Shown: positions 54,201 through 62,307 of the stretch, piece after piece
Layout: each line of letters begins with the position of its first letter
Position numbering within the stretch: the stretch's first letter is position 1
Assembly (NCBI GenBank): GCA_945946665.1
Contig: CAMEWO010000005.1
Location: forward strand, 1-64,000
Direction of reading: 5' to 3'
From: an uncultured Eubacterium sp.
GTDB taxonomy: Bacteria; Bacillota; Clostridia; Lachnospirales; Lachnospiraceae
DNA: 64,000 nt
Translations under genes and position numbers: made by a program
Notes under the pieces: model-generated
Databases searched by the model: none
Seen by the model: the letters and a program-made list of their open reading frames with translations, nothing else
Told to the model about the DNA's origin: nothing

Positions 54201-55277
54201 CTACAGTCCTCTTGTCTGTGACTTCTCAATTGCCTCCCAGAGTCCATTAAGGTAAGTTGCACCAAGAGCTCTGTCATATAAGCCATATCCTGGCATAGCA
54301 ACCTCATCCCAGATCATACGACCATGATCAGGACGGATTGGACCATCAAATCCAATGTCATATAATGCTTTCATAATCTCATACATGTCAAATGTACCAT
54401 CAGATGAAAGATGTGCCGCCTCCTCGAAATCTGTTGGTGAATTAAACTTAAGGTTACGAACATGAGCAAAATGAATTCTTCCCTTTAATGAACGAATCAT
54501 GTCTGGAAGATCATTTTCAAGGTTAGTTCCATATGAACCTGAACAGAATGTAACACCATTATGTGGGTTATCTACCATCTTCATCATTCTTAAGATATTT
54601 TCCTTATTGATGATAATTCTTGGTAATCCAAATACACTCCACGCCGGATCATCTGGATGAATTGCCATATTGATATCATACTTATCACATACTGGCATTA
54701 TTCTTTCAAGGAAATACTTGAGATTCTCAAATAACTTCTCATCATCAACATCTTTGTACATCTCGAATAATTCTTTAACTCTTGCCATACGCTCTGGCTC
54801 CCAGCCCGGCATAACAAAACCATTCATATCACTTCCAATTGAGTTAAACATCTCTTCTGGCTTGATTTTATCAACTGCTTCCTGGGTATATGCAAGTACT
54901 GTAGAACCATCTGGTCTCATACGGGCAAGCTCTGTTCTTGTCCAGTCAAATACAGGCATGAAGTTGTAACATACCATGTGAATACCAGCTTTACCTAATC
55001 TTTCAAGTGTTGTTATATAATTATCTATGTACTGTTCACGATCTGGAGAGCCAATCTTTATTGCATCATGAATATTAACACTTTCAATACCTGCAACTTT
55101 AAGTCCGGCAGCCTCAACCTCATCAATCATTGCTTTGATGTCTGCTTCTTCCCATACTTCACCAGGCATAGTATCGTATAATGTTGTAATTACACCTTTT
55201 ACGCCTGGAATCTGTCTAATCTGTTTTAAAGTAACAGAATCATGCTTACTTCCATACCATCTTAATGTCATTTCCAT
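54201..55277 (-). CDS. uxuA: Mannonate dehydratase UxuA
   Basis: A 358-residue TIM-barrel dehydratase that turns D-mannonate into 2-keto-3-deoxygluconate. MTLRWYGSKHDSVTLKQIRQ, the metal-site segments MAIHPDDPAWSVFGLPRI and VTFCSGSYGTNLENDL, IHFAHVRNLKF and RPDHGRMIW are diagnostic. AGGAGGACGTTTTATT precedes the ATG. It lies between the second TRAP binding protein and uxuB. uxaC and the KDG kinase/aldolase genes are not in the window. Confidence 0.96.
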   Translation of the reverse strand: MEMTLRWYGSKHDSVTLKQIRQIPGVKGVITTLYDTMPGEVWEEADIKAMIDEVEAAGLKVAGIESVNIHDAIKIGSPDREQYIDNYITTLERLGKAGIHMVCYNFMPVFDWTRTELARMRPDGSTVLAYTQEAVDKIKPEEMFNSIGSDMNGFVMPGWEPERMARVKELFEMYKDVDDEKLFENLKYFLERIMPVCDKYDINMAIHPDDPAWSVFGLPRIIINKENILRMMKMVDNPHNGVTFCSGSYGTNLENDLPDMIRSLKGRIHFAHVRNLKFNSPTDFEEAAHLSSDGTFDMYEIMKALYDIGFDGPIRPDHGRMIWDEVAMPGYGLYDRALGATYLNGLWEAIEKSQTRGL

Positions 55278-55298
55278 AATAAAACGTCCTCCTAAGAA

Positions 55299-56312
55299 TT
55301 ATTTATTTTGACCAACCTGTATAATTTGATCAATAATATCTCTATATTTAACACAATACTTTGGATACAATTCACTTAATGCAACTTTAAATGTCTCTTT
55401 TTCCTCCAATGTTAATTCATTAATCACACAGCCATATTCTTTAGCTGTCTGTTTTGCTTTCTTCTCTGTCTCCTGCCACAAATCATACTCATACGCTGCA
55501 GAAAGTCTGGCACATTCCATAATTATTTTCTGGTCCTGAGCCGTAAGCTTATTCCATGTATGCTCTGAACATATCTGCATCTCTGGAATACGGACATGTT
55601 CATCCTCACTGTAATATCCCGCAACTTTATAATGTCCTGTAGATATATAAGATGGCCAGTTATTCTCCGCTCCATCAATCATTCCACGCTCAATTGCTGA
55701 ATATATATCAGCAAAGCTGGCATTATAGTATTGTGCCCCCAACTCAGTCACAATATCGTTCATATATGTTGATTCCTGTACACGAATCGTCATATCCTTT
55801 AAATCATCTGGTTCAGTAATTGATTTTCTGGTATTATAGAAACTTCTTGCACCTGCATCGTACCATGACAAGCCTTTTAGATGTTGTTCCTCCACTAAAG
55901 ATAAAAACTTATCTCCTATAGGACTGTATAACACATTCCACATATGCTGTGAATCATTATACAGATATGGCATCTGTAACACATTCATCTCAGGAATACT
56001 GTCAGATATCTGTGCAATAGATATTCTTGCAAAATCTATGCCTCCATATTGCATCTGGCTGATAACTTCTTTTTCGCTTCCCAGCTCAGCGCTATGTTTT
56101 ATAAGAATCTTAATTCTTCCATTAGTTTTTTCCCACACTAATTCACTAAATTTCAAAGCAGCTTTTGTTGTCGGATAGTCTTCAGATTGATTCTCAGCAT
56201 ATGTAAAAACATACACCGGTGCCTTAGCACTTTTTAACTGTACATACCGTATTACAGCTAAAATAGCAATCGCGGCAATCACAAAAAAAACATATACACT
56301 TTTCTTTTTCAT
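55299..56312 (-). CDS. TRAP-type solute-binding protein (DctP family) with uncleaved N-terminal anchor
   Basis: A 337-residue DctP-family protein. SAELGSEKEVISQMQYGGID, the carboxylate-binding DDLKDMTIRVQES and IERGMIDGAENNWPSYISTG are typical. The N-terminus (MKKKSVYVFFVIAAIAILAVI) is hydrophobic but has no lipobox cysteine, so the protein may stay anchored by this segment. It is separate from the TRAP permeases and directly follows the sensor kinase and response regulator. It may present the ligand to the kinase instead of, or as well as, serving transport. The start is MKKKSV at 56312 behind GGTGATTTGT. Confidence 0.88.
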   Translation of the reverse strand: MKKKSVYVFFVIAAIAILAVIRYVQLKSAKAPVYVFTYAENQSEDYPTTKAALKFSELVWEKTNGRIKILIKHSAELGSEKEVISQMQYGGIDFARISIAQISDSIPEMNVLQMPYLYNDSQHMWNVLYSPIGDKFLSLVEEQHLKGLSWYDAGARSFYNTRKSITEPDDLKDMTIRVQESTYMNDIVTELGAQYYNASFADIYSAIERGMIDGAENNWPSYISTGHYKVAGYYSEDEHVRIPEMQICSEHTWNKLTAQDQKIIMECARLSAAYEYDLWQETEKKAKQTAKEYGCVINELTLEEKETFKVALSELYPKYCVKYRDIIDQIIQVGQNK

Positions 56313-56338
56313 ACAAATCACCATTCGTACCAGTTATT

Positions 56339-57112
56339 TTATTGGTTAATCTTCTGTGCCAGAACACGCTGCCTGAACTCAGTTGGAGTCATTCCTTCTG
56401 CCTTCTTAAATATTTTCGAAAAATAATTAGAATCCCTATACCCCACTTCTGTACCAATATCTTTAATATTATACCGCAAATCCATCATTAGCTCTTTTGC
56501 CTTATTAATACGATACTCCATAAGATATGTTGTAAAGCTCTTATCAAAACACTGCCTGAATATCTTACAGAAATATGCCTCTGAATAATTAAACAGCTCT
56601 GCTACATCCTGAATACCTAATTCTTCTTTATAATGTTTTTCTATATATTTCTTTATCTCGTCCGCAATTAATACAAGCTTTCCATTAGCATTATCATTAT
56701 ATGAATGTTCAGGTTCTTCTGGTATCACTTTCTGTTCACCATCAAGGATTCGTACTGCTTCATATAATGCATTGGCAAGCTCTTCGTCATTGCAAGGTTT
56801 AAGCAGATAATCCAATGCCTTAACCCGGATAGCTCCTTTAGCATACAGGAATTCATCAAATGCTGTGATAAATACTATGCAACACCGGTTATTTTTCTCC
56901 CGAATCTGTTCAGCCGCTTCAATTCCGTTAATTCCAGGCATCTCTATATCAAGCAGTGCTATATCACACCTTTTTTCTTCATATACCGATACAGCCTCTC
57001 TTCCATTCTCAGCCTGGAATATTTCAAATTGCCCCGGAAACACATTGTTTATCTTTTTTGAAATAACCATTCTTTCAATTGGTTCATCATCCGCAATCAA
57101 AATTCTATACAT
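56339..57112 (-). CDS. Response regulator with AraC-type DNA-binding domain (YesN-like)
   Basis: A 257-residue transcription regulator. The receiver domain (1-120) has ILIADDEPIERMVISKKI, the phospho-aspartate in CDIALLDIEMPGINGIEAA and the lysine in YLLKPCND. The C-terminal AraC domain (about 160-257) shows IQDVAELFNYSEAYFCKIFR and VGYRDSNYFSKIFKKAEGMT. It likely activates the hexuronate genes when the adjacent kinase sees its signal. MYRILIA at 57112 is the likely start (AGGTGATGAAG upstream), with a GTG at 57121 overlapping the kinase stop. Confidence 0.93.
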   Translation of the reverse strand: MYRILIADDEPIERMVISKKINNVFPGQFEIFQAENGREAVSVYEEKRCDIALLDIEMPGINGIEAAEQIREKNNRCCIVFITAFDEFLYAKGAIRVKALDYLLKPCNDEELANALYEAVRILDGEQKVIPEEPEHSYNDNANGKLVLIADEIKKYIEKHYKEELGIQDVAELFNYSEAYFCKIFRQCFDKSFTTYLMEYRINKAKELMMDLRYNIKDIGTEVGYRDSNYFSKIFKKAEGMTPTEFRQRVLAQKINQ

Positions 57113-57117
57113 CTTCA

Positions 57118-58593
57118 TCACCTGTTATTAGGAATAATAATTCCTATAATCGTTCCCATATTTTCCTTACTGTAAATAGTCATACTACCTCTCCACATAG
57201 TTGACTTGATTCGCTTGTATATATTCCCTACACCAATACCGTTGAAATCGTCTGTCTCCAAAGCTTTTCGCATTGTTTCCAATTGTTTTCCTGGCATACC
57301 TATACCATTATCTCCAACTATAATATGAAGATTATTATTTACCCACTTAACACATACTTTAACCCATCCACCTTCTTCTTTTTTTGCCAGTCCATGAATA
57401 ATTGAATTCTCAATTAATGGCTGCAAAAGATATGATGGTACAATAACCTCAGCAGCATTCACACGGATATCTTCCTGATATTCTATTCTGCTTCCAAAAC
57501 GCATCTGCTGCAGGTACATATAATCCTGTGCTATCTTCAACTCCTGTGTCAGGGCAACCTTGTGCTCAACAGTTTTTAAATTATAACGGAATAACGCACT
57601 TAGTGAGCATATCATCTTCTCCGTTGTTGGTGCATCCTCCAGATTTGCCATACCAGATATTACATTTAGTGTATTAAATAAAAAGTGGGGATTAATCTGA
57701 TTTCTAAGCAAATCTGTCTGAGCTTGTAAAAGCTGTCTTTCCATCTCACTGTTCTTCATTGCTTCTGCATACAATAATTCTTCCGTATGCCTTCTGTCTT
57801 CCAGTGCCATGATTCTTTCTTTAGTTGCATATTTCATTGAGTTAAATACAGATGTAAGTTCACCAACTTCATCCTGATTTGCAACAACCACATCTTCACT
57901 GGAAAAATCATTCATTGCAATTTTTTTCGAAGCATCAGCCAATCTTATAATTGGATTGACAATTGTATTAACCATCATCTTTGACAACGTAATAATCGAA
58001 AGAATCAGCAAAATGTTAATAAGTATGATTACAATTGATAATACAACATGCCTTGGCAGATTACTCTGAAACGTCTCATCTCCACTATCAATTGTAAGTA
58101 ATACTAATTTATCTGCATAGTCCTGAATATAAGAAAATTCATCATATATCTTATATTGGGTTCTAATATATTCACTGTCATATACATCCGTTTCCATTAA
58201 TCTGCTTATATTATTCTCATATACACTATAAGCATTCTTTATAGACCAGGTCAGAGCATATCTTTCCTCTCCAATCTGATTATAATCAAATGGAATCTCA
58301 TCTAAACATTCCTTCGTGTCTGACATAGCTTCAGTCAGACTTAAAAGATTACTACTATTCTTAGTTCTCGCATAATTACGAAACGCTGTCTTCTCATTCT
58401 CTAAACAATCTACAAGATGCATTGTTATTGAGTCGTCATTTAGAATCTTGCTGAAATCGTACAGATATTCCTTGGCTATAGTCACATCCAATGTTAAAGA
58501 CAAAAGAATACTGACAAATATTAAAATGAAATATACTTTTATCTTGTCTTTAATTTTATTACTGAGCCAAAAATCCTTGAATTTACGTTTCAT
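57118..58593 (-). CDS. Sensor histidine kinase, YesM-like (LytS-type His_kinase)
   Basis: A 491-residue membrane kinase. A membrane segment lies near residues 15-40, an extracytoplasmic helical region of about 150 residues follows, and a second membrane segment is near 180-205. HAMP follows (NPIIRLADASKKIAMNDFS). The phosphorylated histidine is in RNQINPHFLFNTLNVISG, and the ATPase domain has LQPLIENSIIHGLAKKEEG and GDNGIGMPG. The stop overlaps the response-regulator reading frame. The ribosome site is GGGGTG, only two bases from the ATG. A terminator-like hairpin sits directly upstream, so expression may be partly uncoupled from the TRAP genes. Confidence 0.92.
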   Translation of the reverse strand: MKRKFKDFWLSNKIKDKIKVYFILIFVSILLSLTLDVTIAKEYLYDFSKILNDDSITMHLVDCLENEKTAFRNYARTKNSSNLLSLTEAMSDTKECLDEIPFDYNQIGEERYALTWSIKNAYSVYENNISRLMETDVYDSEYIRTQYKIYDEFSYIQDYADKLVLLTIDSGDETFQSNLPRHVVLSIVIILINILLILSIITLSKMMVNTIVNPIIRLADASKKIAMNDFSSEDVVVANQDEVGELTSVFNSMKYATKERIMALEDRRHTEELLYAEAMKNSEMERQLLQAQTDLLRNQINPHFLFNTLNVISGMANLEDAPTTEKMICSLSALFRYNLKTVEHKVALTQELKIAQDYMYLQQMRFGSRIEYQEDIRVNAAEVIVPSYLLQPLIENSIIHGLAKKEEGGWVKVCVKWVNNNLHIIVGDNGIGMPGKQLETMRKALETDDFNGIGVGNIYKRIKSTMWRGSMTIYSKENMGTIIGIIIPNNR

Positions 58594-58601
58594 AACACCC
58601 C

Positions 58602-58647
58602 AAAAAATAAGGAGCTGTCATAATGCGTATTGCAAAAAGACAGCCCC
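58602..58647 (-). terminator. Terminator between the ycxB-like gene and the sensor kinase gene
   Basis: On minus, GGGGCTGTC (58639-58647) pairs with GACAGCTCC (58611-58619, one G-T), followed by TTATTTTTT (58602-58610). The 19-base loop is large. It would lower kinase expression relative to the TRAP genes. Confidence 0.7.
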
Positions 58648-58651
58648 GACT

Positions 58652-59125
58652 TTATTTACCAGCAATCTTCTGCTCTATGAAATTAACAAATGTCTCCTCT
58701 TGCTCTCCGAGGCTTCGTTTTGTTAACATATAGCATCGTTTTTGCCCAACCACAAGCATAATTATATTAGATTTCCTGATTATTCTTGAAACCTTATCAT
58801 ATGAAACATCCTCAAACTTATCATCTGTCTGAACATGTATATATTTTTCAAAGAAAGACAACTCCAGGTTCTTTGGAAGTCCTTCTAGCTGTCTGCAAGC
58901 ATAACCATATGTACCAAGTGGCTGGAAAACAGGAAATATCATGCATAACCCTATTAGTATTATACGGACAATCCATGTAGCATGGTCAAAAAATCGAAAT
59001 GCCAGCAAAAACATCGCAACTGCAAATACAATATTACACACACCTAAAAATGAATGATAAGTTGTATACATTGATAATTTCCACAAATCTGATGCTTTTA
59101 CATCACATTTAAATTTAAAAACCAT
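58652..59125 (-). CDS. YcxB-like membrane protein
   Basis: A 157-residue protein with two hydrophobic segments (about 29-47 and 53-72), followed by a cytoplasmic-type domain of about 80 residues (LSFFEKYIHVQTDDKFEDVS, YDKVSRIIRKSNIIMLVVGQ, RCYMLTKRSL). This matches the YcxB-like family, whose function is unknown. GGAGTTATAATA precedes the ATG. It lies 21 bases after the dctM stop, so it is in the TRAP message. Confidence 0.78.
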   Translation of the reverse strand: MVFKFKCDVKASDLWKLSMYTTYHSFLGVCNIVFAVAMFLLAFRFFDHATWIVRIILIGLCMIFPVFQPLGTYGYACRQLEGLPKNLELSFFEKYIHVQTDDKFEDVSYDKVSRIIRKSNIIMLVVGQKRCYMLTKRSLGEQEETFVNFIEQKIAGK

Positions 59126-59146
59126 TATTATAACTCCTAAATATTA

Positions 59147-60442
59147 TCATTTTGCAAAAAGATTAGGTAAGAACATACTAATCTGAGGTACGAATGTAAT
59201 CAGTAATAATACAGCAATCATGCAAAGATAGAATGGCAACGTTGCCTTAACTACTCTTTCCATCTTACACTTACCAACCGCAGAACCGATAAATAATACG
59301 GATCCAACAGGAGGTGTAAGAAGGCCAATACCACAGTTAAGAATCATCATGACACCAAACTGGATTGGGTCAATACCAATACTCTTAGCAATAGGAAGAA
59401 GGATAGGTGTAGCAATAAGAATAATTGGAGCCATATCCATAATACATCCTAAAACAAGTAAAATTAAGTTTAATAAAAGTGCAATTAATATTGGATTGCT
59501 TGTTAATCCAATAATGAGATTAGCTGCCTTATCTGGTACATGAAGATATGTTAAGCAATATCCGAATACACTTGATGTAGCAATAAGGATAAGTACGATT
59601 GATAATGTATCGATACACTGATCAATAACTTTCCAGACACCCTTCCATGTTAATCCCTTGTAAATAAATACACTGACAATCAAGCTGTAGATAACTGCAA
59701 TGGCTGCTGACTCAGTTGCTGTAAACCAACCACCTACTACACCGACTACTACAATAATAATAGCTGCCAATGCCCAGAAAGAAACTGCAAACTGCTTCAA
59801 CAGATTCATAAAACTGAACTTCTCTCCCTTAGGATAATGTCTTCTCTTAGAGATGATATATGAACCAATCATTAATGAAAGAGCAAGCAATGCACCTGGA
59901 ATATATCCTGCAAGGAACAGACTTCCAACAGATATACCACCTGCTGACATAGCATATATAACCATGTTATGGCTAGGTGGAACTAAAAGTCCCTCACATG
60001 AAGATGTGATTGTAACAGCTGTTGAGAAATCATCATCATATCCCTGATCAACCATCATAGGAATTAAGATTGTACCAAGTGATGCTGTATCAGCAGCAGC
60101 TGATCCAGAGATTCCACCAAAGAAGTATGAAGCAACAATGTTAACCATTGCCATACCACCAGTCATCCATCCAACACATGCGTTAGCAAGATCAATCAGT
60201 TTAGATGATATACCACCGGAGCCCATCAGACATCCCATGGTAATAAAGAATGGAACCGCCATCAAACTGAATGAACTAATACCTTTTACCATATACTGAC
60301 AAAGAATATTAAAGTTAATCCCCTGATATGCTAAACATAAAAGTGAAGATATAGCAACTGCATACGCAATTGGAAATCTTAAAAAAATCATTATAAGGAA
60401 AGAAACAAGTAAAATAATAATGGCTGTTGTTTGTGTTGTCAT
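59147..60442 (-). CDS. dctM: TRAP transporter large permease DctM
   Basis: A 431-residue protein with about twelve membrane segments, the ion-coupled translocation subunit of a TRAP importer. FLRFPIAYAVAISSLLCL, VPFFITMGCLMGSGGISSKLI, FFGGISGSAAADTASLG and GLLTPPVGSVLFIGSAVG are family signatures. The start overlaps the dctQ stop by four bases (ATGA), implying coupling. Sodium-driven hexuronate uptake is inferred from the neighbouring uxu genes. Confidence 0.95.
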   Translation of the reverse strand: MTTQTTAIIILLVSFLIMIFLRFPIAYAVAISSLLCLAYQGINFNILCQYMVKGISSFSLMAVPFFITMGCLMGSGGISSKLIDLANACVGWMTGGMAMVNIVASYFFGGISGSAAADTASLGTILIPMMVDQGYDDDFSTAVTITSSCEGLLVPPSHNMVIYAMSAGGISVGSLFLAGYIPGALLALSLMIGSYIISKRRHYPKGEKFSFMNLLKQFAVSFWALAAIIIVVVGVVGGWFTATESAAIAVIYSLIVSVFIYKGLTWKGVWKVIDQCIDTLSIVLILIATSSVFGYCLTYLHVPDKAANLIIGLTSNPILIALLLNLILLVLGCIMDMAPIILIATPILLPIAKSIGIDPIQFGVMMILNCGIGLLTPPVGSVLFIGSAVGKCKMERVVKATLPFYLCMIAVLLLITFVPQISMFLPNLFAK

Positions 60443-60975
60443 GCGCTTACTCCTCCTTTCTCCTCTTTAGACCAGAATGCTTTAATATGATTGTATATAG
60501 CCTCAAGCTCGAATACAACCATGGCAACACCTGCAAGTGGAATAGGAAGATACATCCAGAACTTTGATACGCTAGGCATACTTACATATCTTGCCTTAAC
60601 ACCAATCAGAGATGCATATTTCCAACCATACTTAATCATAACAAATGCTAATGCTAATACCGCAATATCAGATACGATATCTAATACTTTTAAAACTACT
60701 GTTGGTAAGTATCTGTCAAAAGCTGTCATACGGATATGTGCATTTCTACGAATTGCTAAAGCCGCTGATAATACGGCCATATATGACATACATGAAAGAA
60801 CTACCTCCTCACTCCATGCAGGATCCGGAATAAATGGTACATATCTTCCTAATACACAGAATGAGGTAATAAGAATATCGACTATCAAAAGTATTTTACA
60901 AATAAATAAAACAATCTTGTATGTAACATCATAAACCGGTTTTATTCTATCTATTTTTGAAAATATTGATGGCAT
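60439..60975 (-). CDS. dctQ: TRAP transporter small permease DctQ
   Basis: A 178-residue protein with four membrane segments (about 22-42, 57-75, 97-117 and 141-161). YVPFIPDPAWSEEVVLSCMSYMAVLSAALAIRRNAHIRM is the typical DctQ stretch with the paired glutamates. It complexes with DctM. GGGAGGTAGAGT precedes the ATG. It follows dctP by 91 bases, with a strong hairpin between them. Confidence 0.93.
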   Translation of the reverse strand: MPSIFSKIDRIKPVYDVTYKIVLFICKILLIVDILITSFCVLGRYVPFIPDPAWSEEVVLSCMSYMAVLSAALAIRRNAHIRMTAFDRYLPTVVLKVLDIVSDIAVLALAFVMIKYGWKYASLIGVKARYVSMPSVSKFWMYLPIPLAGVAMVVFELEAIYNHIKAFWSKEEKGGVSA

Positions 60976-61006
60976 ACTCTACCTCCCATCTTACTATTGA
61001 AAAATA

Positions 61007-61033
61007 GCGCGGGGAAGACGCTCTTCCCCACGC
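61007..61033 (-). promoter_or_regulatory. Intercistronic stem-loop between dctP and dctQ
   Basis: GGGGAAGA (61011-61018) and TCTTCCCC (61022-61029) form a stem with a 3-base loop, and outer GCG/CGC add three pairs past one mismatch. No T-run follows on minus. Such hairpins often protect the upstream binding-protein message and let it be made in excess over the permeases. Confidence 0.6.
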
Positions 61034-61066
61034 CTTGACAAAGTACCTATGTAACTCTGTAAGATC

Positions 61067-62110
61067 TTACTTCATGTTTACAATCTTATTGTATAAGTCT
61101 TCCTGACCCTTGATATTCTTTTCAACAACGCTCTTTACTGCGTTCTGCCATGGAGTCTTATCCTTAACTTCGATAATATTGCATCCAGCAGCCTTTAACT
61201 CTGCAAGAACCTTATCTTCCTTATCCTGTGAAATACTTCTGTTGTACTTAGAAGCTTCCTCACCAGCCTTAGTGATTGCATCCTGCTGCTCCTTAGATAA
61301 CTTGTTCCAAGCCTCATCTGTGATGATAACCTGTACAGCACCTAATGTGTGACCATCAAGAATCATAGTGTTAGCTACTTCTGGGAATGCATTAGACTTG
61401 TAGTTAGCGATTGGCTGCTCAGCGGCATCAACTACACCTGTCTGTAATGCTGAATAAAGCTCACCGAATGAAACAACTGTTGGAGAAGCGCCAAGGCCTT
61501 CAACAAGTCCGTTCATAACTGGGTCATTAGAAACACGAATCTTCATACCCTTAAGGTCTTCAATTCCCTTAATGTTCTTGCTTGTGAAGAAATGACGGAA
61601 ACCTTCCTCAGCGTAGAAAAGACCTCTTACACCTGTACCATTCTGAGATGGCTCAAGAAGGAATTCTTTAGCAAGATCAGATGTAGCGAATTTCCAGAAA
61701 TGATCTCTTGATACGAATGTGTATGGAAGAGAAAGTAACATTGACTTCTGTCCACCGTAGCTTGTAAGAGCGAAAGCTGAGATACGTGACATATCAATTG
61801 TTGAACCAGGAGCAAGCATTGTATCAAGTACGTCGTTCTCTGATCCAAGTACACCAGCTGCCTGTAAATCAATAACCACTGAACCATTAGAATATTCTTT
61901 TACCTTATCAGCAAAATACTTATCTGTCATACCTACAATAGTATCAAGTGGATTAACCTCTGCCATAACAAGTGTTACTGTTCCGCCTGAAGGATTATTA
62001 GATGCTCCTCCGTTACCAGCACCTGCATTGTCTGCTTTAGCTCCGCCACAGCCCACGCACGAAACAACCATGGCTACACAGCATAAAAGTGATAAAAGTT
62101 TTTTTCTCAT
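61067..62110 (-). CDS. dctP: TRAP transporter solute-binding lipoprotein DctP
   Basis: A 347-residue lipoprotein with signal peptide and lipobox ending in cysteine 21 (CVGC), so it is tethered outside the membrane as expected in a Gram-positive. A Gly/Asn-rich linker follows. AAGVLGSENDVLDTMLAPGS, the carboxylate-binding GIEDLKGMKIRVSNDP and LYSALQTGVVDAAEQPIANY are DctP signatures. It likely captures a hexuronate (galacturonate or glucuronate) for DctQM. GGAGGGACATTCAA precedes the ATG. First gene of the locus. Confidence 0.94.
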   Translation of the reverse strand: MRKKLLSLLCCVAMVVSCVGCGGAKADNAGAGNGGASNNPSGGTVTLVMAEVNPLDTIVGMTDKYFADKVKEYSNGSVVIDLQAAGVLGSENDVLDTMLAPGSTIDMSRISAFALTSYGGQKSMLLSLPYTFVSRDHFWKFATSDLAKEFLLEPSQNGTGVRGLFYAEEGFRHFFTSKNIKGIEDLKGMKIRVSNDPVMNGLVEGLGASPTVVSFGELYSALQTGVVDAAEQPIANYKSNAFPEVANTMILDGHTLGAVQVIITDEAWNKLSKEQQDAITKAGEEASKYNRSISQDKEDKVLAELKAAGCNIIEVKDKTPWQNAVKSVVEKNIKGQEDLYNKIVNMK

Positions 62111-62132
62111 TTGAATGTCCCTCCTATAATTT

Positions 62133-62164
62133 AGTACCTGCCTGGTACCTTTTTAATGATTATA
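62133..62164 (-). promoter_or_regulatory. Candidate promoter region of the TRAP/uxu locus
   Basis: On minus TATAAT (complement of 62159-62164) lies about 50 bases before dctP, but the -35 position reads TATTAA, a poor match. Between it and the gene is a direct repeat AGGTACC-aggc-AGGTACT (62132-62150). A weak -35 fits a promoter needing an activator such as the YesN-like regulator. The remaining bases to recJ (62165-62307) are AT-rich without recognisable features. Confidence 0.4.
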
Positions 62165-62307
62165 CTATACAAATTTAATAATTAATACAGGATTATTTTA
62201 TCATTTATAGTAAATATTTCATAATTTTATGTATATTATAACATTTCATTCATATTATTAAATTTATCTGCATATATGATTATAGGGGATGCACACTTGC
62301 CTATACT

